A stretch of DNA of 64,000 nt from assembly GCA_030267565.1 (NCBI GenBank), contig BRXU01000025.1, forward strand, positions 1,471,501 through 1,535,500, read 5' to 3'. Origin of the DNA: Pleodorina starrii (taxonomy: Eukaryota; Chlorophyta; Chlorophyceae; Chlamydomonadales; Volvocaceae). The first letter of the stretch is position 1. Every line of letters starts with the position of its first letter. The position numbers and the translations under genes were made by a program. Below the pieces are notes generated by a model. The model made no database searches and was not told the origin of the DNA. It saw only the letters and a program-made list of their open reading frames with translations. Of this stretch, positions 24,366 to 33,830 are shown piece by piece.

Positions 24366-26665
24366 GGAATCCTACCATTACGATTTCAAGTGGACTGCGA
24401 GAGGAGCGCCTCGACGATGGAGACCAAGGTAAGTGTATTCCGTTTCTGTAATTTGTTTTGTAATTCCTCCGCCGCTCGTCGCGGGCGGTGTGATTGGGGT
24501 AAGGGCGGTCCACCTTTGACCCGAACCCGGGCCCCGAGCTGAGGAGCCGCGAACCTGGCCCCTAAAGCACGCGACGCAGGACAGTTTTCCCGCTGGCCTT
24601 GTTTTCACGTGGGGCCAGAAGGCCGACGGGCGGTCGCAGCCGGCAACAGACGACGACCTCGTTTGCGCGCCATCTTCGCGGTCGTAGCCGGCGCCAGCTA
24701 AGGGGCGCCCGTCGGGATAGAACTGACCCGTCCCCCCAATTCTAGCATGATGTGCCGTGTGTCGGATACCCGGGAAGACAACCGAGAAAACCTGCTTCAG
24801 CCGCCAGATGGACGCGTTGTTGCAACCCACCACCGTTCTCTGACCAGTTCGGGTGCCTGTGTAGATCGACGAAGGCCTTCGCGCGGAATACCCCGGTGGC
24901 GGTACCGGAGGAGTATGGCCGCCGAGCGACACAACGGTGAGTCCACCAGGCGTCACAAGGCGTGCGTCAACCCGCAGAACCCTTTCCTGGCACCCGCGCG
25001 CAGCAGCCCTCACGAGAGGCGAGCCAGCCGAGTCGACTGGGCAGAACCGGCGGTGAGGGGCAGCGCGCCGGCGCAGTTGCCCGTTTCGCCGTAATGGGCT
25101 ACTCGAATCGAGACGGCGCCCTGGCGCACATGAGGAGACGGAGCCGCTCGGCCAGCGAAATCTGGGGGCAGTACCCCGGGCCGGCACGCCTGGGGCAGTT
25201 ACCCCGGGCGGCGCTATTTGGGGGCAGCACCCCCGGCGGAGCTATTTGGGGGCAGTACCCCCGGCGGAGCTATTTGGGGGCAGTACCCCGAGCGGAGCTA
25301 TTTGGGGCAGTACCCCGAGCGGAGCTATTTGGGGCAGTACCCCGAGCGGAGCTATTTGGGGGCAGTACCCCGAGCGGAGCTATTTGGGGGCAGTACCCCG
25401 AGCGGAGCTATTTGGGGGCAGCACCCCCGGCGGAGCTATTTGGGGGCAGCACCCCCGGCGGAGCTATTTGGGGGCAGTACCCCGAGCGGAGCTATTTGGG
25501 GCAGTACCCCGAGCGGAGCTATTTGGGGCAGTACCCCGAGCGGAGCTATTTGGGGGCAGTACCCCGAGCGGAGCTATTTGGGGGCAGCACCCCCGGCGGA
25601 GCTATTTGGGGCAGTACCCCGAGCGGAGCTATTTGGGGGCAGTACCCCGAGCGGAGCTATTTGGGGGCAGAACCCCGGGCCGGCACTGAGGGTCGGAATC
25701 CGAGCAGACAGGGGCCGCACGGCGAGGTGTGCGGCTCAGGCTCGGTCGGGGTAATGATCCGTTTGAGCCGCCTAGGCAGCGACCGCGGGCGACACGCTGC
25801 ACGCTCCATTCCGCACGCGAGCCGGGCCGGCTGCCTTACCTCTTCGCCGGCGGATCGCCCGCGCGCACCTCGTCCCACCAGCAGAGCACTCAACCATGCC
25901 TGCCCCGTGTACGCCCACACGGAGGGCGCGTCGACACTGACCATGCAAGCACAGCCACCAGGAGCGAGCGCACCGCTGAAGGGGAGCCCGGGCACAAGGG
26001 CCAGCCCCTCGGCGGAACCCGCCGGACACAGGCGCGGCCGGGGCAGAGTCCGCCCACACCGATCGGCGGGCGGCCAACGCGGCTCGGCGGACAGACTTGG
26101 TGGCGATGTGCACTGCCCTCGCGGAGGCCGAGGCCGGCCGAGTCTATGGCACCCCGCGTGCGCGGCGGAGGTGGCGCCTACCCTCGCGGTGCCTACCCTG
26201 CAGCTGGTGCCGAGGCCTTCAGCGCGGGGCAACTGCCCTTTGGGGCCCAGGGGCCAGGCGCGAATCCAACTCCGTAGTGCCGTTTGTTGCGTGCCCCGCG
26301 GATGTGTGGCGATGACCTGGCAGCGGGCGCAGACGCGATGGATGCCAAGGGTGGCTCGGGTAGCCGGCGGGGCCCCGGCCTGGATGAGCCCCCAAAGCGC
26401 TGGGGACAGGCGCGGGGTTCGTGGACGGAGATGCGTGAGAGGACGCGTGGGCAACTTGGGCGGAGGCCGCACTGCTGCCGCAACGCCCCGCGACTGTAGC
26501 TGTTGCTGCTGCGCCAGCTTATTTCTCGCCGAGCCTCCTGCACCCACCGCACGTCGACCTAGCAAGCATGGCGGTCGCTCTGGGCGCCGCATGGCAAGCG
26601 CTGCAGCCCGACCCGCAGGTAGCCGTCGCCGCAGCCCGACCAGCACCGCAAGAGGAGTTGCGTGA
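24366..26665 (+). CDS. 5' internal region of element, possible gag-like open frame
   Basis: The plus frame 24962..26665 is open for 567 codons. The first part is basic and Arg/Pro/Ser-rich, the middle is the 28-bp tandem array, and the rest is Arg/Gly/Pro-rich with a CCCC cluster. No zinc knuckle or recognised gag motif was found. It is open partly because the array lacks stops, so coding status is uncertain. Position between A1 and the RT remnants is where a gag-type ORF would be expected in DIRS-group elements. Confidence 0.3.
25161..25684 (+). repeat. Tandem array of a 27/28-bp unit, 17 clear copies plus degenerate edges
   Basis: The unit runs GGAGCTATTTGGGGGCAGTA then CCCCGAGC. Some copies have one G fewer (27 bp), others have GCACCCCCGGC. 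GCTATTTGGGG can be counted 17 times from 25213 to 25660, with two diverged units before it and one after. Each unit has a G-run facing a C-run around AGTAC, giving a near-palindromic hairpin. All three plus frames stay open across the array (AELFG, SYLG, AIWG motifs) because single-base unit-length changes rotate the frame. Confidence 0.95.
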
Positions 26666-27033
26666 CAGTCACAGGCTGCAGCGTACAACCCAGCGGACTT
26701 CCAGCCGGGCCCGCTCCGGGCATGCAGCGGCGACGCCTGACCCGTCAGCAGCGCATGCTACTAGAGGGGATAACGGAAAACGTGCGTCTTAAGTGGGGCG
26801 GGGCACCCGGGCCCGACGTACCGCTACCACCTATGCGCCGAAAGAAGCAGAAGAGAGCGCTTAGATGCCCAGTCGGCCGTGGGAGGACCTAGAGGCCTCC
26901 CTGTCGTGCCAGACCCCGCACCCCGTGCAGCACCCACACGCACACCGACTTCGTCACGGCAGAGATCCAAATTGCATACAAACGGTAGCAATCCGGCTGG
27001 CGAGGTGGGAAAGCCCGACGGTAGCTAAACGGC

Positions 27034-28049
27034 CTGCAGGTCGTGGACGCCAAAAAGCTGCACCTCTGCATGAACTCCATGTACCCCAGCCTTTTCATGG
27101 AGATCCCGCCGAGCCACGGCACGACCTACCCGGTTTCCTCCGAAATGCAGCATGTGCATGCACCGCTACGCCGCTTTGAGTGGCAGGTCAAGCTTGAGGG
27201 CGCCCTAAATCGCGCGTGTGCATGATCGCTTTTTCGTCGCAAATCGCAATTACAATCCAACGTGCACGATTCAAGCCGCGCGCGCGCCTCGTTGCGCGCA
27301 CTGCAACGCTCCGCTCCGCTAAGCACGCCTCCTTGCACGCAATTCAACGCTCCGCTCCTTTACGTCCCCCTATGCAACGCAACGCCCTAAGTCACGCGCG
27401 TACACCATAGCGTTTGGGTCGCCATTTTAGCATGCACGACTAACGTCGCGCGCGCGCCTCCTTGCACGCAACGCTACACTACGCTAAGCAACGCAACGCG
27501 TGTGCTCATGCATGTGTGGGCACCACGCCTGCAATCCACCAACGCTCCCCGCATGCACCCACGCTCCGCATAGCCGCAGCGCATGTTGAAATTACGACCG
27601 CGCCGTAATTCACACGCGCTCCACATCCGCTGGGGGCGCTACGGCAGCGGGGTGTGGACTGGTTCTATCTGACCGACGTCTGCAGTGTCGCCGCACGGAC
27701 GCTGGCCGCAGTGCAACACCTGTGTGGCGCAGTTGTGAGGCTACACATCGCCCAGGCTTCACCCTGAGCCTGGAGAAGTGCCAGCTGCGCCCAACACAGA
27801 GCGTCCGCTTACCGGGCCGCCTCGTGCATGGCCACCGAGCGGGTGGTGTTTGTCGTGCCACACGACAAGGTACGGCAGCTGGAGGAGATAGTCGTGCGCT
27901 TAGAAGCGGCAGGCCGAGCGGCGGTCACCGCCCGTGGAGTAGCGAGCCTGACAGCCCGCATCACGGCCCTGAGCCTGGCCGTGTCCATGGGCCCCCCCCT
28001 TTTGCATGTGAGGGTGGTGGGACAAGCGCTGGTGGGGGTCGCGGACTGA
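27034..28049 (+). pseudogene. Degenerate reverse transcriptase of the DIRS-type element
   Basis: Pieces of an RT domain appear in order on the plus strand. VVDAKKLHLCMNSMYPSLFM at about 27038-27100 resembles the RT block with Val-Val-Asp-Ala. FYLTDVCSVAARTLAAVQHL at 27663-27720 corresponds to the catalytic YxDD block but has Thr in place of the first Asp (YLTD, 27666-27677). GFTLSLEKCQLRPTQSVR at 27755-27810 is the conserved block after the active site (LxxxKCxLxPTQ). VVFVVPHDKVRQLEEIVVRL at 27840-27900 then starts the thumb/connection region. The reading frame changes at least twice between these blocks. The loss of an active-site Asp and the frameshifts make it a pseudogene. No RNase H domain could be recognised with confidence downstream. 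Confidence 0.65.
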
Positions 28050-29400
28050 GACACGGCAGTTGGGGATTCCGACACGTTTCCGGCGCGGGCGCGCCTTTTC
28101 GTCGAGCTGTTGCACCGCAAGAATGGCAATGCAGGCCGGCGCTGACCTGATGTGTGTCAGAGAACGCGGCGGACAGGGCATACACGGCGCTGCTGCCCAA
28201 GGCCGAGCTGGGCCCGGGCGAGGCGAGCCGGACGGCGGTGACCATCACCCCGGAGGAAAAACGGCACGTGTGCAGTGTGGCGAGATGTCCAGCTCGAAGC
28301 GGGAGCTGCGGACGGTGGCGTTGGCGGGGAGTGGCTGCGGGCACACTGACCTCACCTGCTGGAGGGGAGGCTGCTGCAATACCCTTCGGACGCCGGCGAT
28401 GTCCGGTGTACGGGGCAAAAAGGGCAAGGGCATGCACCTGGTGTGGGTGGACGAGCAGTATCAGCTGTGCGCGGGCCTGGACCCGGAGCTGCAGCAGCTG
28501 GCCAACACCTGGCCTCAGCAAGAGGATGGCTCCCAGTGGTGCCTAGACGACGGGGTCTACCGCGGCCTGCGGAGCAAGGGCTGCCTGGCGGGACGAGGCC
28601 GGGCTGCCGGATGTCTGCAGACGAGTGCTTCACCGAGCTGCCCGGCAGGTCCTTCGCCGTTCGGGGAGCCCGCACGCCTGGCTACGGACGCTTTCGTGCA
28701 GCATTGGGGACTGGGGCCGCGGGCCATCCTGTACCTCAACCCGCCGGCTCGCGGTGATGGGACGGGTGGTGGGCAAGAGAGAGGACGACCGGCTGGACGG
28801 TGCACATCGCGCCGGTGTGGCCACGCTGGTGGTGAACCCTGCTGGCCCGCCTGCCAGTCAGGGAGAGGAGGCCGATATAGCCGGAGGGGTTCTGGCCAGA
28901 GCCGTAGGTCCAATGCGAAGCCCCGTGGGCCCATGGCCCCAAGCACGCAGTGGAGGCGTTGCACATCTTGCGGTGAAAGCGGGAGCCAGGAGTCGGGGCA
29001 AGAGCCGGGGAGGAATGCCAGCGGTCAGGAGGCAGGGGCCCGGGCGAGGGGCGGCGGCACCCCCCGGCGGCGTGGAGAGCAGGCAGAGAGCCGGCATCAC
29101 CCGGAAGCAGAAGCGGTGGGCGAAGATGGCGGGGGTCCTAGAGGGCGCAATGGCACGGGTTACGGAAGCCCAAGTTGCTGGAGGCGGGCTCCGCATACCG
29201 GCACACCGGACGGCCGATAAGAGGCAGGAGCGGTAGCAGGTCCCCTCGGGGCTCGTGGGCTGGAGCTAGAGAGGGAAACTGGCAGTCGCGGCGTGGAGAC
29301 AGTACGGTAAGGCAAGGCTAGGCCCACACCAGGCTTAGGGCCACGTGCTGAAGCCTGCACTGGGCACGGGGGCATGACCGTGTTTCCGCCGAGCGGTGTC
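28050..29400 (+). other. Internal region of element between RT remnant and B1
   Basis: This is the expected place for RNase H. A frame at about 28384-28560 reads VWVDEQYQLCAGLDPELQQL, then EDGSQWCLDDGVYRG, which looks protein-derived but cannot be placed in a family. The surrounding frames are broken, consistent with decay of the + strand polyprotein. Confidence 0.35.
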
Positions 29401-29513
29401 GTTGGGTGGTAAACTAGCTCCAGAAAACATTTGGGGCGAGAACCACGGCGGGTCGCAGGACACCAAACTATGTTAGTCCGGTACGGAGCGACGAGCATTG
29501 AAGCTTAAGCACT
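29401..29513 (+). repeat. Split direct repeat B1
   Basis: 113 bp from GTTGGGTGGTAAACTAGCTC to CTTAAGCACT, identical to 32195-32307. It overlaps the start of A2 by GCACT (29509-29513). Confidence 0.94.
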
Positions 29514-29531
29514 TACAGGGACTTAAGTGCT
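29508..29531 (+). promoter_or_regulatory. Candidate tyrosine-recombinase target: 8-bp inverted arms with 8-bp spacer
   Basis: At the B1/A2 junction the sequence is AGCACTTA, spacer CAGGGACT, TAAGTGCT: perfect inverted arms around an 8-bp spacer. Simple recombinase sites of the lox/FRT type have inverted arms and a 6-8 bp spacer. The full site exists only at the junction. The left end of the element has it from GCACTTA onward, and the right end stops at AGCACT. That is what recombination of a circular intermediate at this point would leave. The assignment is inferred from structure. Confidence 0.55.
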
Positions 29532-29679
29532 CGGGACAACGGCCGTACGACAATGGGAGGCTCTCTCCCGCAAGTGAGCCGTGACCGCATGCAGACTGCA
29601 CCCCGATACATATAGCAATTTGCGTTCACCTGTAGGAATCGTTCTGTAGGCCTCGAGACGGCGCCCCAAACTTCACCCC
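29509..29679 (+). repeat. Split direct repeat A2
   Basis: 171 bp matching A1 with one substitution. It directly abuts and overlaps B1 by 5 bp, forming the B1-A2 block typical of this transposon group. Confidence 0.93.
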
Positions 29680-29914
29680 ACCCACCACTCCCTCGTGTAG
29701 TTTGGGAGGGGGGGAGTCAGGAAGTGAACCCGCCCACAACCACTTCCTAGAGAAGCCAGAGAAAGGCGCCGCCCGCCTGCTCACCGACTGCTAGACAAAC
29801 AGGCTTCAGAACTCACGACACAGGCCCCAAACAAGCCGACGCGCCATTATGACCTTGTGGGACGCACGGAACTAGCCCGCGGTAAGCGACATGCGCACAA
29901 TCCGACCGGAGTCA

Positions 29915-31324
29915 TCACGATCGCGGCCGCACGTCGCGCTCGTGGCGGTGGCGGTCCAGGTAGCGAGACAGCGTGGCGAGACTCCGCAGCTGCCCCAAAC
30001 CCAGCAAGGTGGGAACCTCCCCGCCGGCGGCCTCCGCAGCCTGCAGGGCCCCACGCCGGAAGCTGTGCACAGCCTCCTGGTCGTGCAAACCCGCCGCCTC
30101 CAGGTGTAGGCGGACCCGGGCGGCCAGGCTCGCGCTGGTCAGCGCGGTGTCCTTAAAGCTCCGCTTATCGGCCGCCAGAGGACGGAACAGCAGGTCCACG
30201 ACGGCGCTGCCCGCCGGGGCATCCGGCTGACTGCAGCACCATACGTAGTGGGCCAGAGTGCGCGGGATGCAGAGGGCGGGCTCCGCCGAGTTGGGCTCCA
30301 GCAGCACCAGCGGGGCTCGGGCCAGCTTATAGGTCTTAGTGCCACGCTGACGGAAGCCCAGCGTGGGAGCGGCCTCCGAGCCCCACAGCCAGGGCGGAGG
30401 CAGCGGAAAACCGGTGTAGGGCCGATCCGGCTGCGCCGGGTCGACAAAGTCACCCAGGCCCAACTTGCCGATGTCGTGACCCCGGAACGCGGTCTGCCAC
30501 AGCAGCAAGACGCACAAGAGGTCCCGCAGCAGCACAATCCGCTCCAGGGAGCACGGTGCCTGGGCCACCGCACCCCACAGTTGGGCCACCAGCGCCCGGT
30601 ACTTGGCGTACGTCATGGGCACGGCTGACACCTCGGATACCCCCGCGAGCACCCGGGTGCGTTGGTAGGCGGCTCGAAAGTCCTCTACCCATACACAGTC
30701 GCACGGGTTACCCTGCCCAGTGTGCGCGTTGTAAGGGCCGGTGCGCCCGGCCCGGGCGAAGAAGCCGCTGAGAGCCGACAGGCAGCCCTTGACGGCGGAG
30801 GGGCCCACCTCGCCGCCATCCCGACCGCGGTGATGAGGCAGCCACCAGGTCACCATGTACACCAGTACGTCGTCGGGCGTACAGTCCGCCCACGACCGGC
30901 CGCGCCCGCAGCGGGCGAGCCAGTCCAGGAACTCGGCGGTCGAGGCGTCCTGCCGATCCACAGTTTTGCCCGACAAGGCACCCAGAAGCACCTGGTTGAC
31001 GGCCGCCAGCCCCTGCTGGTAAACCGTGTCCTGCTCACCGCGGGGAGCGGGAGGGGGTGCCTGGAGCCGCCCGGAGATCCGAGCCAAGCGGCCGCTCGCC
31101 ACACCCAAGGGCGGCACCCCCTGCACAGCGTTGCGGGCCGGTGACGAGAGGTTAAAGATGCGAAGAGGGGCGAGATGAGGACCCGAGGCGACGGTGTACG
31201 GGAGACACGCCGCCTCACGATACCCCGTTCCACCAAAACCCGCTTCGCACCTGCCCAGCGGGGCCCAGAGGCGGAAGACCGGCGGAGAAGCCCGGATTGG
31301 GCGGGGAAAAGGCGGAGGCGCCAA
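29915..31324 (-). CDS. Tyrosine recombinase of DIRS/kangaroo-type element (469 aa)
   Basis: An intact 469-codon frame on the strand opposite to the RT remnants. Residues about 95-240 form an N-terminal core-binding (SAM-like) part (QQGLAAVNQVLLGALSG... FLDWLARCG). The catalytic domain shows the first Arg at about 280 (TAFRGHDIGKL), the H-x-x-R pair at His420/Arg423 (HSFRRGALQAA) and the nucleophile Tyr455 (LSRYLDRHRH). The usual second His/Trp before the Tyr is not obvious, since GLGQLRSL occupies its place. Family role: site-specific strand exchange that integrates circular cDNA. All main catalytic residues are present and no stop or frameshift interrupts, so the enzyme may be functional even though the RT is not. 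The Met at 31324 is the first in the frame; a shorter start is possible. Confidence 0.85.
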   Translation of the reverse strand: MAPPPFPRPIRASPPVFRLWAPLGRCEAGFGGTGYREAACLPYTVASGPHLAPLRIFNLSSPARNAVQGVPPLGVASGRLARISGRLQAPPPAPRGEQDTVYQQGLAAVNQVLLGALSGKTVDRQDASTAEFLDWLARCGRGRSWADCTPDDVLVYMVTWWLPHHRGRDGGEVGPSAVKGCLSALSGFFARAGRTGPYNAHTGQGNPCDCVWVEDFRAAYQRTRVLAGVSEVSAVPMTYAKYRALVAQLWGAVAQAPCSLERIVLLRDLLCVLLLWQTAFRGHDIGKLGLGDFVDPAQPDRPYTGFPLPPPWLWGSEAAPTLGFRQRGTKTYKLARAPLVLLEPNSAEPALCIPRTLAHYVWCCSQPDAPAGSAVVDLLFRPLAADKRSFKDTALTSASLAARVRLHLEAAGLHDQEAVHSFRRGALQAAEAAGGEVPTLLGLGQLRSLATLSRYLDRHRHERDVRPRS

Positions 31325-32194
31325 TCGGTTGAACCGGCGGCACGGCGGGAAGAAGCCCCTGACGAACAGGACAAGAGCGCGGAACGGTTAGCGCCGAGCA
31401 AGACAGGGAACGCTGGCCCCGCGGACAGCTCATCGAACGGCAGACAAGAACCGGGACCTCGGGACGCGAGGTGGCGGAGTGGCCAAGAGCGCTCACCGGA
31501 AGGAGAGGCCCCGGGGCAGAGATGAAGCCAGCCAAACCCGGGGAGAGGCCGGCGAGCGGGGCCGAGCTCGGGGGCGCAAGAGGCCCGAAGTTGGCACCGA
31601 GAGCCTGCAGCCGAGCGCGAAGTAGGGTCGGTCCAGATGGACAGGATACCGACCCGGCACCAGCGTGGGCTAACGCACCGGCGACAGGAGCGGCGACGCC
31701 CCGACAGCGATCCCGGGCCAGCCGCTGGCGGAGAACGGCGCCTGCAGCGACACATTAGCGCCGAAGGTCATTGGCAGCCCCGGGGTAGAGTGGTGCCCGA
31801 GCACCTAAAGGCGTACCTGTAGCGGAGACAGAGGCGGGAAGCAGAAAGCTCCCGCCGAGGCGGGAACGCCGACAAACGGGAAAACCTGCGGGACCGACAG
31901 GCGACCACCACCCGGCCGGCCGACCGGATGCGTGAGAAAGAGAAACTAGCAAAGTCGGCAGAGGCACGGAACGCAATAGCAGAGACGCGCGCGATCCGAT
32001 GCAAGCAAAGGGAGTCGGCCCATGACATGACATGCGTTACATCAGGCGCCCACCCAGGCCGCCAGGCTTCACCAAACACCGGGTCACATGGACTCCGAGT
32101 GAACAAAGTCAAGGTTATTACGCACCGTTGCTCCGAATCCAAGGCTCTGAGCTTGCGCGCCAGCTGTGGACCCTCCCACCCTCCCAGAAAAGAA
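31325..32194. other. Element internal region between recombinase and B2
   Basis: GC-rich, Arg-rich chance frames on both strands. This would include the promoter/5' UTR of the inverted recombinase gene. Nothing specific is recognised. Confidence 0.4.
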
Positions 32195-32307
32195 GTTGGG
32201 TGGTAAACTAGCTCCAGAAAACATTTGGGGCGAGAACCACGGCGGGTCGCAGGACACCAAACTATGTTAGTCCGGTACGGAGCGACGAGCATTGAAGCTT
32301 AAGCACT
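32195..32307 (+). repeat. Split direct repeat B2 (right end of element)
   Basis: 113 bp identical to B1. Homology ends at GCACT, followed by unrelated flanking DNA (CTCCATGG). Confidence 0.93.
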
Positions 32308-33029
32308 CTCCATGGACCGCGGCCGAGGTCAAACCAACACCTCTCGGCCTATAATTAATTCCAGAAGATTCATCGTTCCTTAAAGTGGAATTCTGACATG
32401 ACGGCGTGAAATGAATCTTCGTTTCGGCAAGCAACCAACTATGTTTGCATTGCGAACACTCTTCCCGCGAGCCGCGACCACAGCTCTGCTAGCCGGTCCG
32501 ATCGTCTTGACGCATATTACTATTACAAAGTTTGCAACGAGCAAACCATGAGGGGCAAACTGCTGGTTGTTGGACGCCAAGCCGCCAATGCACGCACGAT
32601 TCATCTGCGGGCCGCCCAACAAGTCCAGTCGGCAACCTAGGGGACTTCTACATTCCCTGTCCTAATGTTAAAGTTGTCAAGCCTCCTCTATGACGAATAC
32701 CTCGGTAGCGAAGCCTGTGCACTCTCGTCGGCAACTGCACGTCATCATCGCGACCCTCTCAAACAGTTCCGCTGCCCTTCTATTGGCAAGTCAGCCTGGT
32801 TGATGTGTAAATGATACACTGCATGTCTACTGTCAAGTAACTTCAGCCAATGCGCTGGCCGGAAGAGTTGCACAGTGCCGAGACGGCGCGCGATGCCTCG
32901 CGATGCTAAACATGGGGCGAATTGCTGAAAGCTCTGGCTGTCTATCAGCAGGAATGTTGACACTCTCACACTTCACGCCCTCGCCGCCCTAGAATGCAAG
33001 GATTACAAGGGGAACCGATGTTCATATCG
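32308..33029. other. No gene seen between the two mobile elements
   Basis: Relatively AT-balanced DNA with only short frames. No repeat or RNA gene recognised. Confidence 0.4.
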
Positions 33030-33830
33030 GTTGCTAGCCGTACATGCTAGACGGACTGTTCATCCTACCCCAGGGGCACCCACGGAGGGGTGCCGAAAGC
33101 CAAGCCTCCAAGGCCCACCAGCACCAAGCCCGCACATCACTCAGAATGGGAAAAAGCAAAAAAGAGAGCCCCAGAAGCACAGGGCCCGCAAGAGGTCCAG
33201 ACGCACGAAGAACGAAACCAGACAAACAAGAGAGCGTCCTCAGGACGCCTGCCACCGAGTCGACAGACCGGCACTAATCGCGCCGACAAACCAGAAACGT
33301 GAGAGCAGCCACATAGCAGATCACCTCGCAACACCACGAGGCCGCCGCCGCCGCCCCGACGAAGACAAGCACACACACGGCAAGCAAGGACAAAGCAAAC
33401 AGAGGGCAGGACACAGGCGCCCGCGGAACACTCCCGCCGAAACCGTCAGGGGGAGCCGGGAGGGGAGACAGAGTCCGGAGGGCCGACAAACACAACACGG
33501 CCCGCCTGGCTGGCGAGGAAGGGGTGATCCGCCGGGACCGCCTCCCAACCAGCCGGCGCGGTCCCAAGGGCCGCGAACGACGCGACGCGGGCCCAGAAGT
33601 CGGCAACAACCGCCGCACCAACGCCGACCAACTGAGCCCGAGCAAGGGGGGCGGCGGGAGCACCCCCCCGGTACATGCGTTGACGGCCACGCTCCAGCGC
33701 CGCCAGGGCCGCCAAAGCCACAACATCCCACACGCAGGGACGGATCCCGGGGGGGGGCACCACGAGCCATAGCCCTAGCCCTTCAACTCCACCCGTACGG
33801 ATTGAACGGGGCCCCGCCCTTTTTCCGGCT
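33030..33830 (-). mobile_element. 5'-truncated LINE-type retrotransposon fragment (3' end)
   Basis: A minus frame ending at 33446 reads VWDVVALAALAALERGRQRM, then LVGVGAAVVADFWARVASFA, then a WEAVPADHPFL segment. This pattern of a small helix-rich region with a final HPFL is what I recall from C-terminal ends of volvocine LINE ORF2 proteins, downstream of the RT zinc-binding segment. About 400 bp of noncoding 3' tail follow down to 33030. The frame enters abruptly near 33830, consistent with 5' truncation at insertion. RT itself is absent. The call is a composition-and-motif judgement without alignment. Confidence 0.5.

Larger units (their letters stand above)
24195..32307 (+). mobile_element. 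DIRS/kangaroo-type tyrosine-recombinase retrotransposon (8113 bp)
   Basis: The element is bounded by split direct repeats in the order A1 (24195-24365), internal region, B1 (29401-29513), A2 (29509-29679), internal region, B2 (32195-32307). This arrangement is diagnostic of PAT/kangaroo-type members of the DIRS retrotransposon group. Reverse-transcriptase remnants lie on the plus strand between A1 and B1, and a tyrosine-recombinase gene lies between A2 and B2 on the opposite strand. The inverted recombinase is, to my knowledge, a feature of Volvox kangaroo. A1/A2 differ at one of 171 positions and B1/B2 are identical over 113 bp, so the insertion or last conversion was recent. No target-site duplication is expected for this class, and none was seen. 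The boundaries are exact as far as repeat comparison allows, but the 5-bp overlap GCACT makes each end uncertain by that amount. Confidence 0.88.

Noticed and set aside
25161..25684. CRISPR-like regular repeat array
   Set aside because: Units are directly adjacent with no unique spacers, inside a eukaryotic retroelement.
28384..28560. Retroviral-type integrase zinc-binding linker (DPELQQL...DDGVYRG)
   Set aside because: Resemblance is short and lacks a visible HHCC zinc motif; DIRS-group elements use a tyrosine recombinase, and one is present.
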